From positions 62,001-126,000 of the forward strand of contig NZ_WUFT01000001.1 in assembly GCF_010668805.1 (NCBI RefSeq): a stretch of 64,000 bases of DNA. The letters run 5' to 3'. A model generated the notes under the pieces. That model saw nothing but the letters and a program-made list of their open reading frames with translations. It was not told the origin of the DNA and did no database searches. The DNA is from Rhizobium phaseoli (lineage in GTDB: Bacteria > Pseudomonadota > Alphaproteobacteria > Rhizobiales > Rhizobiaceae). A program made the position numbers and the translations under genes. Shown piece by piece: positions 1-8,794 of the stretch; position 1 is the first letter of the stretch; every line of letters starts with the position of its first letter.

Positions 1-598
1 CGACGAAACGCGCGAAGACCTCGTCGCTTAAACCCCGCTTCTTCTGATAGTAGAAGATATATTGATCCATCGTCTGGAATTGACGCTGGCCGGGGGCATG
101 ATCCATCAGCGAGACGAGCCGCACATGCCGATCGTTTTCGAAATCGGCGAAATGTTCGAGCACATTGTCGGCCGAGACCTCGCAGCGCAGGTGGATCAGA
201 TGCTCGGCGCGCAACCGGCCTTCCTTCTCCGCCGACTGGATGGCATCGGCCATCTCGCGCATCTCGCCATGTTCGAAGCCGCCGTCCTCGTCCGCGCCCA
301 TGCGCAGGCAGTCGAACACCGTCGTGATGCCTGAAGTGACGATCTGGGCGTCATGCGCCTGAATTGCGGCGGTCTGGTTCCAGCGAATGCCGGGACGCGG
401 CTGATAATGGCCTTCAAGATGATCGGTATGCAACTCCACGAGGCCGGGAATGACGTAGTCGCCCTCGAAATCTTCGCCGGCTACCGAGTTACCTTCGGAA
501 ATGTCGGCGATCTTGCCGTCGCGAATGAGAATCGATCCAGAGAGGATGTCATCTTCAAGAACGATGCGGGCGTTGGAAAACACGGTCTCTTTGCTCAT
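1..598 (-). CDS. phnM: PhnM, ribose 1-methylphosphonate 5-triphosphate diphosphatase (N-terminal part; gene runs off the left edge)
   Basis: Amidohydrolase of the C-P lyase pathway that releases pyrophosphate from the ribose triphosphate phosphonate intermediate to give the substrate of PhnJ. Reading leftwards from the ATG at 598 gives about 199 uninterrupted residues, roughly half of the usual ~380. The motif GLVELHTDHLE near residues 52-62 is the metal-binding HxD of the family, followed by the PhnM-typical PRPG near 67-70. It starts 13 nt after the stop of the DUF1045 gene, so the two are probably co-transcribed. Only the C-terminal half is missing, and only because the window ends; I see no sign of a broken gene. 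Confidence 0.93.
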   Translation of the reverse strand, partial: MSKETVFSNARIVLEDDILSGSILIRDGKIADISEGNSVAGEDFEGDYVIPGLVELHTDHLEGHYQPRPGIRWNQTAAIQAHDAQIVTSGITTVFDCLRMGADEDGGFEHGEMREMADAIQSAEKEGRLRAEHLIHLRCEVSADNVLEHFADFENDRHVRLVSLMDHAPGQRQFQTMDQYIFYYQKKRGLSDEVFARFV

Positions 599-611
599 CT
601 CGTCTGGTCTT

Positions 612-1307
612 TCAGCTTTTGGCGCCGGCAAGCGGCAGCCAGGAATGAACTTTGAACGGGGCGCCGCGCGTTTCCTCAATGAAGACGGCAAGGCCGGAAA
701 TGGGCAGCGGCCGGCCGGTGAAATCGGCAAAACGCTCGGTCAGGATCGCTTTCATCACCGCGGCGCGTGTCTCGGGCACCTGGCCGGTGAGTGTCATGTG
801 GAAGCCGAAATCCTCCATCACATAGGGATAACCCCAGCGCTGCAGATGGGTGCGCTGGCTGTCGCTGAGCTTCTCCGGGTTGCGCCGCGCCATATCGGCT
901 TCGGAAAGCGCTGCGCGGAACGGTTCGAAGGACCTTACCACCTTCGCGGCGAAATCCTGAAGGGGTTGATGAAGAGAACCGGGAACGAGGGCAAAAAAGC
1001 GGCCGAGCTGTCCGAGCACGAGGTCGGGAATCTCGAAAGCTTCAGTGCGCGCGGCAAAATCCTCAGCAACGGCCATGAGATCCTTCTCGGTGACCGAGCC
1101 TGCGAGCGAAAACGGTGCCTTGATCGTCGCGTGAAAGCCGTAGCGGCGCGGGTCGGCGGTCAGCTCGAACTGCTCTGCCGCGCCGAGCTGCGCATCATCA
1201 GGCGCAGGATAGGTCTCGCCGGTGAACGCATCGCGGCCGAGCCAGAGCGAGGCGGCGCCGGTCAAGGGAGCGTCCTTCGGCGGCGAGAAATAGAGAGCGT
1301 AGCGCAA
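612..1307 (-). CDS. DUF1045-family protein, putative 2H phosphoesterase of phosphonate metabolism
   Basis: A 231-residue protein starting with MRYALYFSPP, as is usual for the family found in phn operons. Two HxT motifs (HAT at about 59-61, HMT at about 170-172) lie 111 residues apart, the hallmark of 2H phosphoesterases. By inference it may open a cyclic ribose phosphate, the job PhnP does in E. coli; no phnP is seen in the window. I chose the TTG at 1307 because AGGA lies about 8 nt upstream and family members begin there. An ATG at 1373 would add 22 residues (SLHIALPVSTI...) that do not look conserved. It sits between phnE and phnM. Confidence 0.82.
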   Translation of the reverse strand: MRYALYFSPPKDAPLTGAASLWLGRDAFTGETYPAPDDAQLGAAEQFELTADPRRYGFHATIKAPFSLAGSVTEKDLMAVAEDFAARTEAFEIPDLVLGQLGRFFALVPGSLHQPLQDFAAKVVRSFEPFRAALSEADMARRNPEKLSDSQRTHLQRWGYPYVMEDFGFHMTLTGQVPETRAAVMKAILTERFADFTGRPLPISGLAVFIEETRGAPFKVHSWLPLAGAKS

Positions 1308-1447
1308 GGCTTTTATCCTGGGGATCGTCGAAACGGGGAGCGCAATGTGCAGTGATTTGGCGGCAAACCGCAAGCAGGTTCCCGGCTAAAAGATTTCCGT
1401 GACAGAATGATGATGGCGGCAACGCCACCGCCTTTCGAGCCGATATA

Positions 1448-2791
1448 TCAGTGGGTCTTCGTGCCCATCAGCTGGTGGCGCAACGCGTTCGAGGCGGCGT
1501 CGAAAATGAACACGACGATCAGGATCAGGATGACCATGTAGGCGACATTTTCCCAGTTGGCGTTGGTGCGCATGGCCTCCCATAATTTGAGGCCGATGCC
1601 GCCCGCGCCGACCGCGCCGATAATCGTCGCGCCTCGCACGTTCGATTCCCATTGGTAGAGCGTCTGGCTGACGATGACCGGAACGATCTGCGGCATAATG
1701 CCGTAACGATGAACGAGCACGCTCTGGGCGCCGGTCGATTTGATGCCTTCGCGCGGCTTGTTGTCGATATTCTCCAGCCCTTCGGAATAGAGCTTGCCGA
1801 GCGTGCCGGTCTCGGTAAGGAAGATCGCGCCGCTGCCGGCAAGCGGGCCGGGGCCGAAGGCACGCGTCAGGAATAGCGCCCAGATCAGCATGTCGACCGA
1901 GCGCAGGAAATCAAAGAAGCGTTTCAGGATCTGATTGAGCAGCCGGTTCGGCGTGATGTTGCGCGCCGCCAGGAAGGCCAGCGGGAAGGCGGTGAGCGAG
2001 CCGAGCAGCGTTCCGAGGAATGCCATGACAATCGTCTGGAAAAGCTTGGTCCAGACGTCCCCGTGCTGCCATTCGCTGTTATTCCAGATGTCGTCGAAGG
2101 CGAGCGACAGGTTGGACTGGTCGGGCTTGATGCGCGGGCCGGAGACGATCAGGCTGATGACCTCGCCGACCGGCTTGTCGAAAAAGGACGATTGCGTGTC
2201 CAAGATGAAATTCGCCCAGCCGATGAAACGCTTGCGGATCTTCACCCGGTCGACTGAGATGCTGACATCGCCGGCAAAGCCGAGATCGGCAAGCACGTTG
2301 TCGTCATAGACGGTCATCCAGTGGGGTACCGGCCCGACCACCTTAGGCGCACCGCTCGAAACCTCGACGGGAACGCTGATGCCATGCGCGGTGACGATCG
2401 TCTCGCTCTTCGAGACGGTGACGGTGCGGCTGGTGCCGCTGATCGAAACCGCGATGCTGCCATCGGGATTGTTGACCAGCCAGTCCGGATGCGGATTGTC
2501 GCCGAGTGGCGAGAAGCGCGGATACCGCACCTCGATCGAGCCGTCATCCCCGATACGGAATTCCGGCTGAACGTCGTAGCTCACCCATTGGCTGAGATAG
2601 ATGCCGACGCGCTCCCAATGGGCTTCGGCGAAAAGCTTGGGCAGGTCGAAGAACCAGACGGCATAGAGGCTGTAGAGCAGCGTCGCGATCAGGATCATCA
2701 GCCCGCCGAAACGCTGGCGGAACGACCGGTGGAAAAATTCCGGATAGCGCGCTTCGATTTCGTTCATACGGTTTGCGTCGATCACCGTCAT
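1448..2791 (-). CDS. phnE: PhnE, phosphonate ABC transporter permease (long form)
   Basis: Inner-membrane permease of the phosphonate/phosphate importer, working with PhnC and PhnD. At 447 residues it is longer than the usual 260-320. One membrane segment at about 29-50 is followed by about 190 polar residues, then the standard permease domain with helices near 250-280 and 405-430. The EAA-like loop GAQSVLVHRYGIMPQIVPV and the motif GATIIGAVGAGGIG mark the PhnE family. The ATG is at 2791, 7 nt after the stop of the neighbouring phnE, so the two permeases form one unit and probably a heterodimer. The extra N-terminal region is probably periplasmic; its role is unknown to me. Confidence 0.93.
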   Translation of the reverse strand: MTVIDANRMNEIEARYPEFFHRSFRQRFGGLMILIATLLYSLYAVWFFDLPKLFAEAHWERVGIYLSQWVSYDVQPEFRIGDDGSIEVRYPRFSPLGDNPHPDWLVNNPDGSIAVSISGTSRTVTVSKSETIVTAHGISVPVEVSSGAPKVVGPVPHWMTVYDDNVLADLGFAGDVSISVDRVKIRKRFIGWANFILDTQSSFFDKPVGEVISLIVSGPRIKPDQSNLSLAFDDIWNNSEWQHGDVWTKLFQTIVMAFLGTLLGSLTAFPLAFLAARNITPNRLLNQILKRFFDFLRSVDMLIWALFLTRAFGPGPLAGSGAIFLTETGTLGKLYSEGLENIDNKPREGIKSTGAQSVLVHRYGIMPQIVPVIVSQTLYQWESNVRGATIIGAVGAGGIGLKLWEAMRTNANWENVAYMVILILIVVFIFDAASNALRHQLMGTKTH

Positions 2792-2798
2792 GGCGGCC

Positions 2799-3758
2799 TC
2801 AATGTTGCAGAAGGAAGGCGTGCTCGCCGACGAGGCGGCGGCGCAGCCATGCCGAGAATTGGTCGACGGCGACGATCGTCACGAACAGCAGCAGAACGAG
2901 CGCCATCGTCTTGGCGCCGAAGCCGCGCGAGATCGAAAGCTTCAACTCCTCGCCGATGCCGCCGCCGCCGACGGCGCCGATGATGGTCGAGGCGCGCACG
3001 TTGATCTCGAGGCGTAAGAGCGCATAGGAGGTGAAATTCGGCAGCACTTGCGGCAGAGCGGCGAAGCGCACGCGCTCCCACCAGTTGGCGCCGACGGCTT
3101 TCATGCCCTCATCGGGCTTCATGTCGATATTCTCGGCCACTTCGTAGAAGAGTTTACCGAGCGCGCCGATCGTGTGCAGGGTGATGGCGATGATGGCAGC
3201 CACTGGCCCGATCGACAGGATCGCGGAAAACAGGCCGGCGATGACGATCTCGGGGAAGGCGCGCAAAAATTCCATCAGGCGCTTGGCGAAGATGCGCAGC
3301 GGCCATGAACTCGTCAGGTTGCGGGCGGCAAAGAAGCTCAAGGGCACGGCAAAGACGAAGGCGACGATCGTCGAGATCAGCGCCACGTTGATGGTGACGA
3401 TCATCAGCTCGAAATATTCGGGAATGTAGAAAGCGCCCCAGACGTAGACGCGGCCCTTGTCGAAATTGAATTCCTCGCCGCCCTTGTCGTTGACGCTCGC
3501 AATGTCGAACAGCGCGCGCCAGACATCGTTCCAGTCCTTGGGAATGAGCCAGCTCAAAAAGTCGAAAAGATGCGGCAGGCGGTCGAAGAAATGGCCGGCA
3601 TTGCTCTCGTCGGCGAAGCGGACGGAACTGACGAAGGCCGCAATCAGGATAACCAGGCCAAGGATAGTGTAGAAGCGGCGCCTGGAGACCATCCGCTCCC
3701 AGGCGGTGCCGATCTCCTTTGCACTCTGCATATGCGGCTGTGTATCGGCAACAGTCAT
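2799..3758 (-). CDS. phnE: PhnE, phosphonate ABC transporter permease (standard length)
   Basis: Second permease subunit, 319 residues. A membrane segment near 29-48 is followed by several helices and the family motif STIIGAVGGGGIG near 270-282. The EAA loop lies in KAVGANWWERVRFAALPQVL. It starts 66 nt after phnD and is followed closely by the long phnE. The order phnC-D-E-E is common in rhizobia, where this importer handles phosphonates and sometimes phosphate; which substrate is used here cannot be read from the sequence. Confidence 0.94.
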   Translation of the reverse strand: MTVADTQPHMQSAKEIGTAWERMVSRRRFYTILGLVILIAAFVSSVRFADESNAGHFFDRLPHLFDFLSWLIPKDWNDVWRALFDIASVNDKGGEEFNFDKGRVYVWGAFYIPEYFELMIVTINVALISTIVAFVFAVPLSFFAARNLTSSWPLRIFAKRLMEFLRAFPEIVIAGLFSAILSIGPVAAIIAITLHTIGALGKLFYEVAENIDMKPDEGMKAVGANWWERVRFAALPQVLPNFTSYALLRLEINVRASTIIGAVGGGGIGEELKLSISRGFGAKTMALVLLLFVTIVAVDQFSAWLRRRLVGEHAFLLQH

Positions 3759-3783
3759 GGACGCCTCGCCCGGTCAAAGATAA

Positions 3784-3807
3784 AGGGCGGCCGTTTCCGG
3801 CCGCCCT
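3784..3807 (-). terminator. Strong hairpin between phnD and phnE
   Basis: Perfect 10-bp stem (AGGGCGGCCG / CGGCCGCCCT) with a GAAA tetraloop when read on the minus strand, followed by TTTATCTTT. It sits just after the phnD stop. It probably acts as a partial terminator or 3' stabiliser that keeps binding-protein mRNA above permease mRNA. Confidence 0.7.
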
Positions 3808-3824
3808 CGCATTCAAAAAGCCGA

Positions 3825-4730
3825 TCAGCCGCCGATGGCAGCTTTGCGGACTTCGACGACGGCATTGTAGAAGTCGTGCTTGACCGGGGCGTAACCCTTG
3901 TAGTCGCCGCCTTCGATAGCGGCGAAGCACTTGTGATCCTTTTCCGGCAGAGCCGTGAAGAAGGCGGCCAGCTTCGTCTGCCAGTCCTGGCCGAGGGCGT
4001 TGCGAACGACGAGCGGGCCGTTCGGGATCAGCGGCGAACGCCAGACTTCAACCAGCTTGTTCGGATCGACGGCGCCCTTGTCGACTTCCTTGCGGAAGGT
4101 GCCGGAGGTGTAGCCGTCCTTGAATTCGCCGATGCCCGAGCTATCGTCGACGGCGACGTCGACCTTGCCGTCATAGGCTGCAAGCAGGTTGTTCTCGTGG
4201 CCGCCGTTGAACTGCGTCGAGGCGAAGAACTTGTCGTTCGGCATGCCCGTGTCCTTGGGGATCTGCGTCAGCGGAACGAGGTAGCCGGAAGTGGAATCCG
4301 GATCGGCGTAACCGAGCTTCTTGCCCTTGGCGTCCTTGATGTTCTTGATGCCGGAGGACTTGAGCGCGAGACCGACCGAGTAGTAACCCGTCGAGCCGTC
4401 CTTCTGCTGCGTCGTCAGGATCGGCGTAACAGCTTTCTCGTCCTTGATGTAGATGGCTGCGTAGCCGGAAGCGCCGAGTTCGGCGAAGTCGAGCGTGCCG
4501 CCGAGCAGGCCCTGGATGACGCCGTCATAATCGGCGGCCGGGAACAGCGACACCTTCTCGAAGCCGAATTCCTGCTTCAGGTGGTCGGCAAGGCAGGCAT
4601 AGTTGCGCAGGCGGTCGGTTTCGTTTTCGCCGCCGAGGATGCCGATGCGGAATTCCTTGAGATCTGCCGCATGGGCAGCGCCGGCGAGCGCAAAGAGCGC
4701 CGTTGCCGCAAAGAGTGCTTTCTTCAACAT
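3825..4730 (-). CDS. phnD: PhnD, phosphonate ABC transporter substrate-binding protein
   Basis: Periplasmic binding protein, 301 residues, with a clear Sec signal (MLKKALFAATALFALAGAAHAA) and cleavage after AHA. The body matches the PhnD family: FRIGILGGENETDRL at the mature N-terminus, a GYADPDSTSGYLVPL segment, and the expected size. GGAGAG lies about 8 nt before the ATG. It follows phnC by 87 nt and is followed by a strong hairpin before the permeases, consistent with higher expression of the binding protein. Confidence 0.96.
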   Translation of the reverse strand: MLKKALFAATALFALAGAAHAADLKEFRIGILGGENETDRLRNYACLADHLKQEFGFEKVSLFPAADYDGVIQGLLGGTLDFAELGASGYAAIYIKDEKAVTPILTTQQKDGSTGYYSVGLALKSSGIKNIKDAKGKKLGYADPDSTSGYLVPLTQIPKDTGMPNDKFFASTQFNGGHENNLLAAYDGKVDVAVDDSSGIGEFKDGYTSGTFRKEVDKGAVDPNKLVEVWRSPLIPNGPLVVRNALGQDWQTKLAAFFTALPEKDHKCFAAIEGGDYKGYAPVKHDFYNAVVEVRKAAIGG

Positions 4731-4817
4731 GTGGTCTCTCCTATTGACCGGTGCCCCCGGTCTTCCGTTACGAAGAAGTGTGCCCTTGACGCGGGCGCTC
4801 GATCGCGGCCGTCTCGC

Positions 4818-5666
4818 TCAGAGACCGGCCAGCGCCAGCGGTTGGATGCCGGCGGATTGATTGTCTGCCCGCTCGGGAGCGATATGGATCGATGTCGAGG
4901 TCATCGTTTCGTCGATGCCGGCGCCATCCTTGTCCGTCCCGTAGATTGCCTTCACCGCCTCGGCGGTCAGTTCCGATCCCTTGCCGTCGAAGACGACGCG
5001 GCCGCCGGCCATGCCGACGATGCGCTCACAATAGTTGCGGGCGGTATCGAGCGTGTGAAGGTTGGTGATGACGGTGATGCCCTCGCGCTCGTTGATATCG
5101 CGCAGCGCATCCATGACGATCTTGGCATTCAGCGGGTCGAGCGAGGCGATCGGCTCGTCGGCGAGAACCATCTTCGGGTTCTGCATCAGCGCCCGTGCAA
5201 TTGCTACGCGCTGCTGCTGGCCGCCGGAAAGCGTGCCGGATGCCTGCAGCGCCGTCTGCTCGATGCCGAGGCGTTCGAGCGCTGCGATGGCATGCACACG
5301 TTCCTCGCGGCTGAAGATGTTGAGCAGGCTCAGAAGCGTCGAGCGGTGATTGAGGCGGCCGAGCATGACATTGGTGAGTACGTCGAGGCGCGGCACCAGG
5401 TTGAACTGCTGGAAGATCATCGCGCAATCGCGCTGCCAGTTGCGCAGCGCCCGGCCGCGAAGCCCGGAGACCTCGACGCCGGCGAAATGAATCGAGCCGG
5501 AACTCGGCTCCTGCAGCCGGTTGATCATGCGCAGCAGCGTCGACTTGCCGGCGCCGGAGCGGCCGATGATGCCGACCATCTGGCCCTGAGGAATGTCGAG
5601 CGTGACGGAATCGACGGCGAGCTTTTTTCCGAAACGACGTGTGACATTCTTCAGCTCGAACATCAT
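4818..5666 (-). CDS. phnC: PhnC, phosphonate ABC transporter ATP-binding protein
   Basis: ATPase of the importer, 282 residues. Walker [10 protein letters not shown] at about 35-43, signature LSGGQQQRV and Walker [11 protein letters not shown] are intact. I chose the ATG at 5666 because AAAGGGAAAGC lies directly upstream; a GTG at 5681 would add five residues but overlaps that ribosome-binding site. The 125-nt gap after the acetyltransferase gene holds a weak Pho-box-like motif, so phnCDEE may have its own phosphate-starvation promoter as well as read-through from the lyase operon. Confidence 0.95.
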   Translation of the reverse strand: MMFELKNVTRRFGKKLAVDSVTLDIPQGQMVGIIGRSGAGKSTLLRMINRLQEPSSGSIHFAGVEVSGLRGRALRNWQRDCAMIFQQFNLVPRLDVLTNVMLGRLNHRSTLLSLLNIFSREERVHAIAALERLGIEQTALQASGTLSGGQQQRVAIARALMQNPKMVLADEPIASLDPLNAKIVMDALRDINEREGITVITNLHTLDTARNYCERIVGMAGGRVVFDGKGSELTAEAVKAIYGTDKDGAGIDETMTSTSIHIAPERADNQSAGIQPLALAGL

Positions 5667-5737
5667 GCTTTCCCTTTGCACTCAAGGCCGTGGTCAGCAT
5701 CGCATTAGTCCCGCTTGATGAAGCTCGAATGTCATAT

Positions 5738-5755
5738 TTGTGTAAGTTCTGTCAC
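5738..5755. promoter_or_regulatory. Weak Pho-box-like direct repeat upstream of phnC
   Basis: TTGTGTA-AGTT-CTGTCAC, two 7-mers at an 11-nt period. The second matches the CTGTCAT Pho-box half well and the first poorly; another TGTCAT lies just to the left at 5730. As written, the motif reads on the plus strand, away from phnC, which lowers confidence. Confidence 0.3.
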
Positions 5756-5791
5756 ATATCTCCGCGCTTGTTCCGCATCTATATCGCAGGT

Positions 5792-6409
5792 TTAGCCGCC
5801 GTAGCGGGCCAGGAAATCTTCCGCGCTCAGGTTGCGGAAATCCTGCAGCGCCAGGCGCAGCCGGTCGTGTTCCCAATCCCACCAGGAAAGCCCGTCCATG
5901 CGTTCGCCGACCTCTTTTGGAAAACGCTCGCGGATGAGTTTGGCCGGCACGCCGCCGACGATCGCATAGGGAGCGACGTCCTTCGACACCACCGCGCCAG
6001 CGCCGATCACCGCGCCATTGCCGACGGTGACGCCGGGCAGGATGGTCGCCCCATGGCCGATCCAGACGTCGTTGCCGATCGTCACCCGGTTTGCCCGCCG
6101 CCAGGCGAAGAAGTCCGTTTCCATGTCGCCGTCCGGCCAGTAGTCGGCGGCGCGATAGGTGAAATGATGCAGCGTCGCCCGCCAGGTCGGATGGTTGGTG
6201 GCGTTGATGCGCACGGCAGCGGCGATATTGACGAACTTGCCGATCGTCGCACACCAGACGGAGCCATCCTGCATGATGTAGGAATAGTCGCCGAACGCGG
6301 CCTCGCTGATGCGGCAGCGTTCGGAGACCTCCGTATAGCGCCCAAAGGTGGAATCGCTGACGGATGCCGTCTCATGGACATAGGGCTCGATGCCAAGCTT
6401 GCGGCTCAT
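5792..6409 (-). CDS. Left-handed beta-helix (hexapeptide repeat) acetyltransferase of the phosphonate operon
   Basis: A 205-residue acyltransferase of the chloramphenicol/serine acetyltransferase fold. Hexapeptide repeats of the form [IV]GxGxxI are visible ([20 protein letters not shown] near 115-134), with the NHPTW catalytic-His segment typical of the xenobiotic acetyltransferases. Its ATG overlaps the phnL stop (ATGA), so it belongs to the C-P lyase operon. Family members in such operons are named only as phosphonate metabolism transferases. By inference it acetylates an aminophosphonate, as the unrelated GNAT enzyme PhnO does in enterics; the substrate is unproven. Confidence 0.85.
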   Translation of the reverse strand: MSRKLGIEPYVHETASVSDSTFGRYTEVSERCRISEAAFGDYSYIMQDGSVWCATIGKFVNIAAAVRINATNHPTWRATLHHFTYRAADYWPDGDMETDFFAWRRANRVTIGNDVWIGHGATILPGVTVGNGAVIGAGAVVSKDVAPYAIVGGVPAKLIRERFPKEVGERMDGLSWWDWEHDRLRLALQDFRNLSAEDFLARYGG

Positions 6410-7113
6410 GCGGCGATCTTTCCAGGTGAGAACAGCTGGACGTCGAGGATGCGGTCGGCGACCGCCTCGCGGACTTCCTCGTCGTGGAAAATGCCGAGAA
6501 GGGCGACACCCGCCTTCTTCTTCTCCTCGATCATGCCGACGACGACGGCACGGTTCCTGGCGTCGAGCGAGGCTGTGGGTTCGTCGAGAAGCAGGATCGT
6601 GTGTTCGGTGATGAAGCCGCGGGCGATGTTAACGCGCTGCTGTTCGCCGCCGGAGAAGGTGGCGGGCGGCAGCTGCCAGAGCGCTTCCGGCAGGTTGAGC
6701 CTGGCAAGCAGGGCGCCCGCCTTTTCCCGTGCCGCGACGGCGTCTTCGCCGCGCGCCACAAGCGGTTCGGCAACCACGTCGACCGCCGCGACGCGCGGCA
6801 CGGTGCGCAGGAACTGGCTGACATAGCCGAGCGTATGGCGGCGCACATTGAGCACGGTGCGCGGATCGGCGGCGGCGAGATCGACGATACGCCCGTCGTG
6901 GCGGATCAGGATCTGACCAGTGTCGACGGCATAATTGCCGTAGATCATCTTGAGCAGCGAACTCTTGCCGACGCCCGAGGGGCCGCCGAGCACGACGCAT
7001 TCGCCTGAGGCGACCGAGAAGGCGACATTGGAGACGACGGGCAGCCGGATGCCGTCGCGCAGGTGCATGGTGAAGCTTTTCGAGACTTCGGAAACGACGA
7101 GGGGCGTTGGCAT
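6406..7113 (-). CDS. phnL: PhnL, C-P lyase complex ABC-type ATPase
   Basis: 235 residues with an ABC ATPase fold but no transport role: PhnL belongs to the C-P lyase system and associates with PhnK. Walker [11 protein letters not shown] near 42-51, signature [14 protein letters not shown] and Walker [12 protein letters not shown] are all present. The ATG at 7113 is preceded by AGAAGA. A much longer reading frame runs through the whole of phnK upstream, but it is a shadow. It overlaps the acetyltransferase gene by 4 nt and follows phnK by 32 nt. Confidence 0.95.
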   Translation of the reverse strand: MPTPLVVSEVSKSFTMHLRDGIRLPVVSNVAFSVASGECVVLGGPSGVGKSSLLKMIYGNYAVDTGQILIRHDGRIVDLAAADPRTVLNVRRHTLGYVSQFLRTVPRVAAVDVVAEPLVARGEDAVAAREKAGALLARLNLPEALWQLPPATFSGGEQQRVNIARGFITEHTILLLDEPTASLDARNRAVVVGMIEEKKKAGVALLGIFHDEEVREAVADRILDVQLFSPGKIAA

Positions 7114-7145
7114 GTTATCTTCTTTTCTGGTTTCGGACCGTACGC

Positions 7146-7922
7146 TCAGACTTGCAGGATCGAGGAGACGAGCAGCTGCGTGTAGGGTTCGCGCGGGTCG
7201 TCGAGCACCCGGTCGGTGAGCCCGTGTTCGATGACGTGGCCGTCCTTCATCACCATCATCCGGTGTGAGAGCAGGCGGGCGACGGCGAGATCGTGGGTGA
7301 CGATGATCGCCGACAGGCCGAGATCGTTGACGAGGCCGCGCACCAGATCGAGCAGGCGTGCCTGCACCGAGACGTCGAGACCGCCTGTCGGTTCGTCCAT
7401 GAAGACCAGGCGTGGGCCGGTGACGAGGTTGCGGGCAATCTGCAGGCGCTGGCGCATGCCGCCGGAAAAGGCGCGCGGCTGGTCGTCGATGCGGTCGGCG
7501 TCGATTTCGACGCGCTCGAGCCAGTCGATCGCCGAAGCACGGATCTTGCCATAATGCCGATCGCCGATCGCCATCAGCCGTTCGCCGACATTGGCGCCGG
7601 CCGACACCGACATGCGCAGGCCATCGGCCGGGTTCTGATGCACGAAGCCCCAGTCGGTGCGCATCAGGAAACGCCGCTCGGCCTCGTTCATGCGGTAGAG
7701 ATCGCGGTAGCTGCCGTGGCGCATGTGATATTCGACGCTGCCTGTGCTCGGCAGCAGCCGGGTGGAGAGGCAGTTGAGCAGCGTCGTCTTGCCGGAGCCA
7801 GACTCGCCGACGATGGCGAGCACTTCGCCCGGCCAGAGCTCGAAGGAGACGTCGCGGCAGCCGATGCGGTTGCCGTAGAATTTCGAAACGTCGTGGACTT
7901 TGAGAAGCGGAATATCGCTCAT
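7146..7922 (-). CDS. phnK: PhnK, C-P lyase complex ABC-type ATPase
   Basis: 258 residues. Walker [12 protein letters not shown], signature FSGGMRQRLQIARN and Walker B VFMDEPTGGLD are intact. In E. coli PhnK docks on the PhnGHIJ core next to PhnJ and is needed for C-P lyase activity. The start MSDIPLLKVHDV at 7922 overlaps the phnJ stop in an ATGA arrangement; upstream in-frame residues belong to phnJ in another frame. Downstream is phnL. Confidence 0.95.
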   Translation of the reverse strand: MSDIPLLKVHDVSKFYGNRIGCRDVSFELWPGEVLAIVGESGSGKTTLLNCLSTRLLPSTGSVEYHMRHGSYRDLYRMNEAERRFLMRTDWGFVHQNPADGLRMSVSAGANVGERLMAIGDRHYGKIRASAIDWLERVEIDADRIDDQPRAFSGGMRQRLQIARNLVTGPRLVFMDEPTGGLDVSVQARLLDLVRGLVNDLGLSAIIVTHDLAVARLLSHRMMVMKDGHVIEHGLTDRVLDDPREPYTQLLVSSILQV

Positions 7923-8794
7923 TCTGCAGCCTCCCGGGCCAGCATTTCGCCGGCATGCCCGTGGGCGCGGCGGTCTTCGCAATGATCGGTGTCGGAGCAG
8001 ACGAACATGCGCCCGCCCTTGTCGTCGAGAACCACCTCGTCGAGATAGACATCCTCGGCGCCGCAAAGGGCGCAAGGCTTGTCGAAGCGCTGGATATCGA
8101 AGGGATAGTCCTCGAAATCCAGGCTGACGACGTCGGTATAGGGCGGAACCGCATAGATGCGCTTCTCGCGTCCGGCGCCGAAGAGCTGCAGCGCGTCCGA
8201 CATGTGCATCTTCGGATTGTCGAATTTCGGCGTCGGCGACGGGTCCATGACGTAACGGCCGTGCACCTTCACCGGATAGGCATAGGTCTTGGAGATGCGG
8301 CCATTATGGGCGATGTCCTCGTAGAGCTTCACATGCATCAGGCCGTATTCTTCGAGAGCATGCATCTTGCGGGTTTCGGTCTCGCGCGGCTCGAGGAAGC
8401 GCAGCGGCTCGGGGATCGGCACCTGGTAGACCAGCACCTGGCCGACCCTGAGCTTCTCTTCGGGAATGCGGTGGCGCGTTTGGATGATCGTCGCATCGCC
8501 GGTATGCGTCGTCACCGCGACATTGGCGACCTTCTGGAAGAAGGCCCGGATGGAAACGGCGTTGGTCGTGTCGTCGGCACCCTGGTCGATGACCTTCAGC
8601 ACGTCGTCGGGTCCGATGATCGAGGCCGTCACCTGCACGCCGCCGGTGCCCCAGCCGTAGGGCATCGGCATTTCGCGCGAAGCGAAAGGCACCTGGTAGC
8701 CGGGAATGGCGATCGCCTTCAGAATGGCGCGGCGGATCATCCGCTTGGTCTGTTCGTCGAGATAGGCGAAGTTGTAGCTGGCCAGATCGCTCAT
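7919..8794 (-). CDS. phnJ: PhnJ, C-P lyase radical SAM enzyme
   Basis: Catalytic subunit that breaks the carbon-phosphorus bond of ribose alkylphosphonate 5-phosphate, releasing an alkane and a cyclic ribose phosphate. 291 residues. The four cysteines C241, C244, C266 and C272 have the spacing C-x2-C-x21-C-x5-C, identical to E. coli PhnJ numbering: the first three bind the 4Fe-4S cluster and C272 forms the thiyl radical. All essential residues are therefore kept. The ATG at 8794 overlaps the phnI stop by 4 nt and the gene's stop overlaps phnK. Confidence 0.97.
   Translation of the reverse strand: MSDLASYNFAYLDEQTKRMIRRAILKAIAIPGYQVPFASREMPMPYGWGTGGVQVTASIIGPDDVLKVIDQGADDTTNAVSIRAFFQKVANVAVTTHTGDATIIQTRHRIPEEKLRVGQVLVYQVPIPEPLRFLEPRETETRKMHALEEYGLMHVKLYEDIAHNGRISKTYAYPVKVHGRYVMDPSPTPKFDNPKMHMSDALQLFGAGREKRIYAVPPYTDVVSLDFEDYPFDIQRFDKPCALCGAEDVYLDEVVLDDKGGRMFVCSDTDHCEDRRAHGHAGEMLAREAAE

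Noticed and set aside
3570..5708. 712-residue plus-strand frame
   Set aside because: It is the antisense of phnE, phnD and phnC, which are all certain; the translation matches nothing and is rich in Arg, Ala and Asp as shadows of GC-rich genes are.
7114..8154. Open frame extending phnL upstream to 582 residues
   Set aside because: The extension overlaps phnK and phnJ in another frame and gives an Arg/Ala/Pro-rich translation; [14 protein letters not shown] at 7113 is the normal PhnL start.
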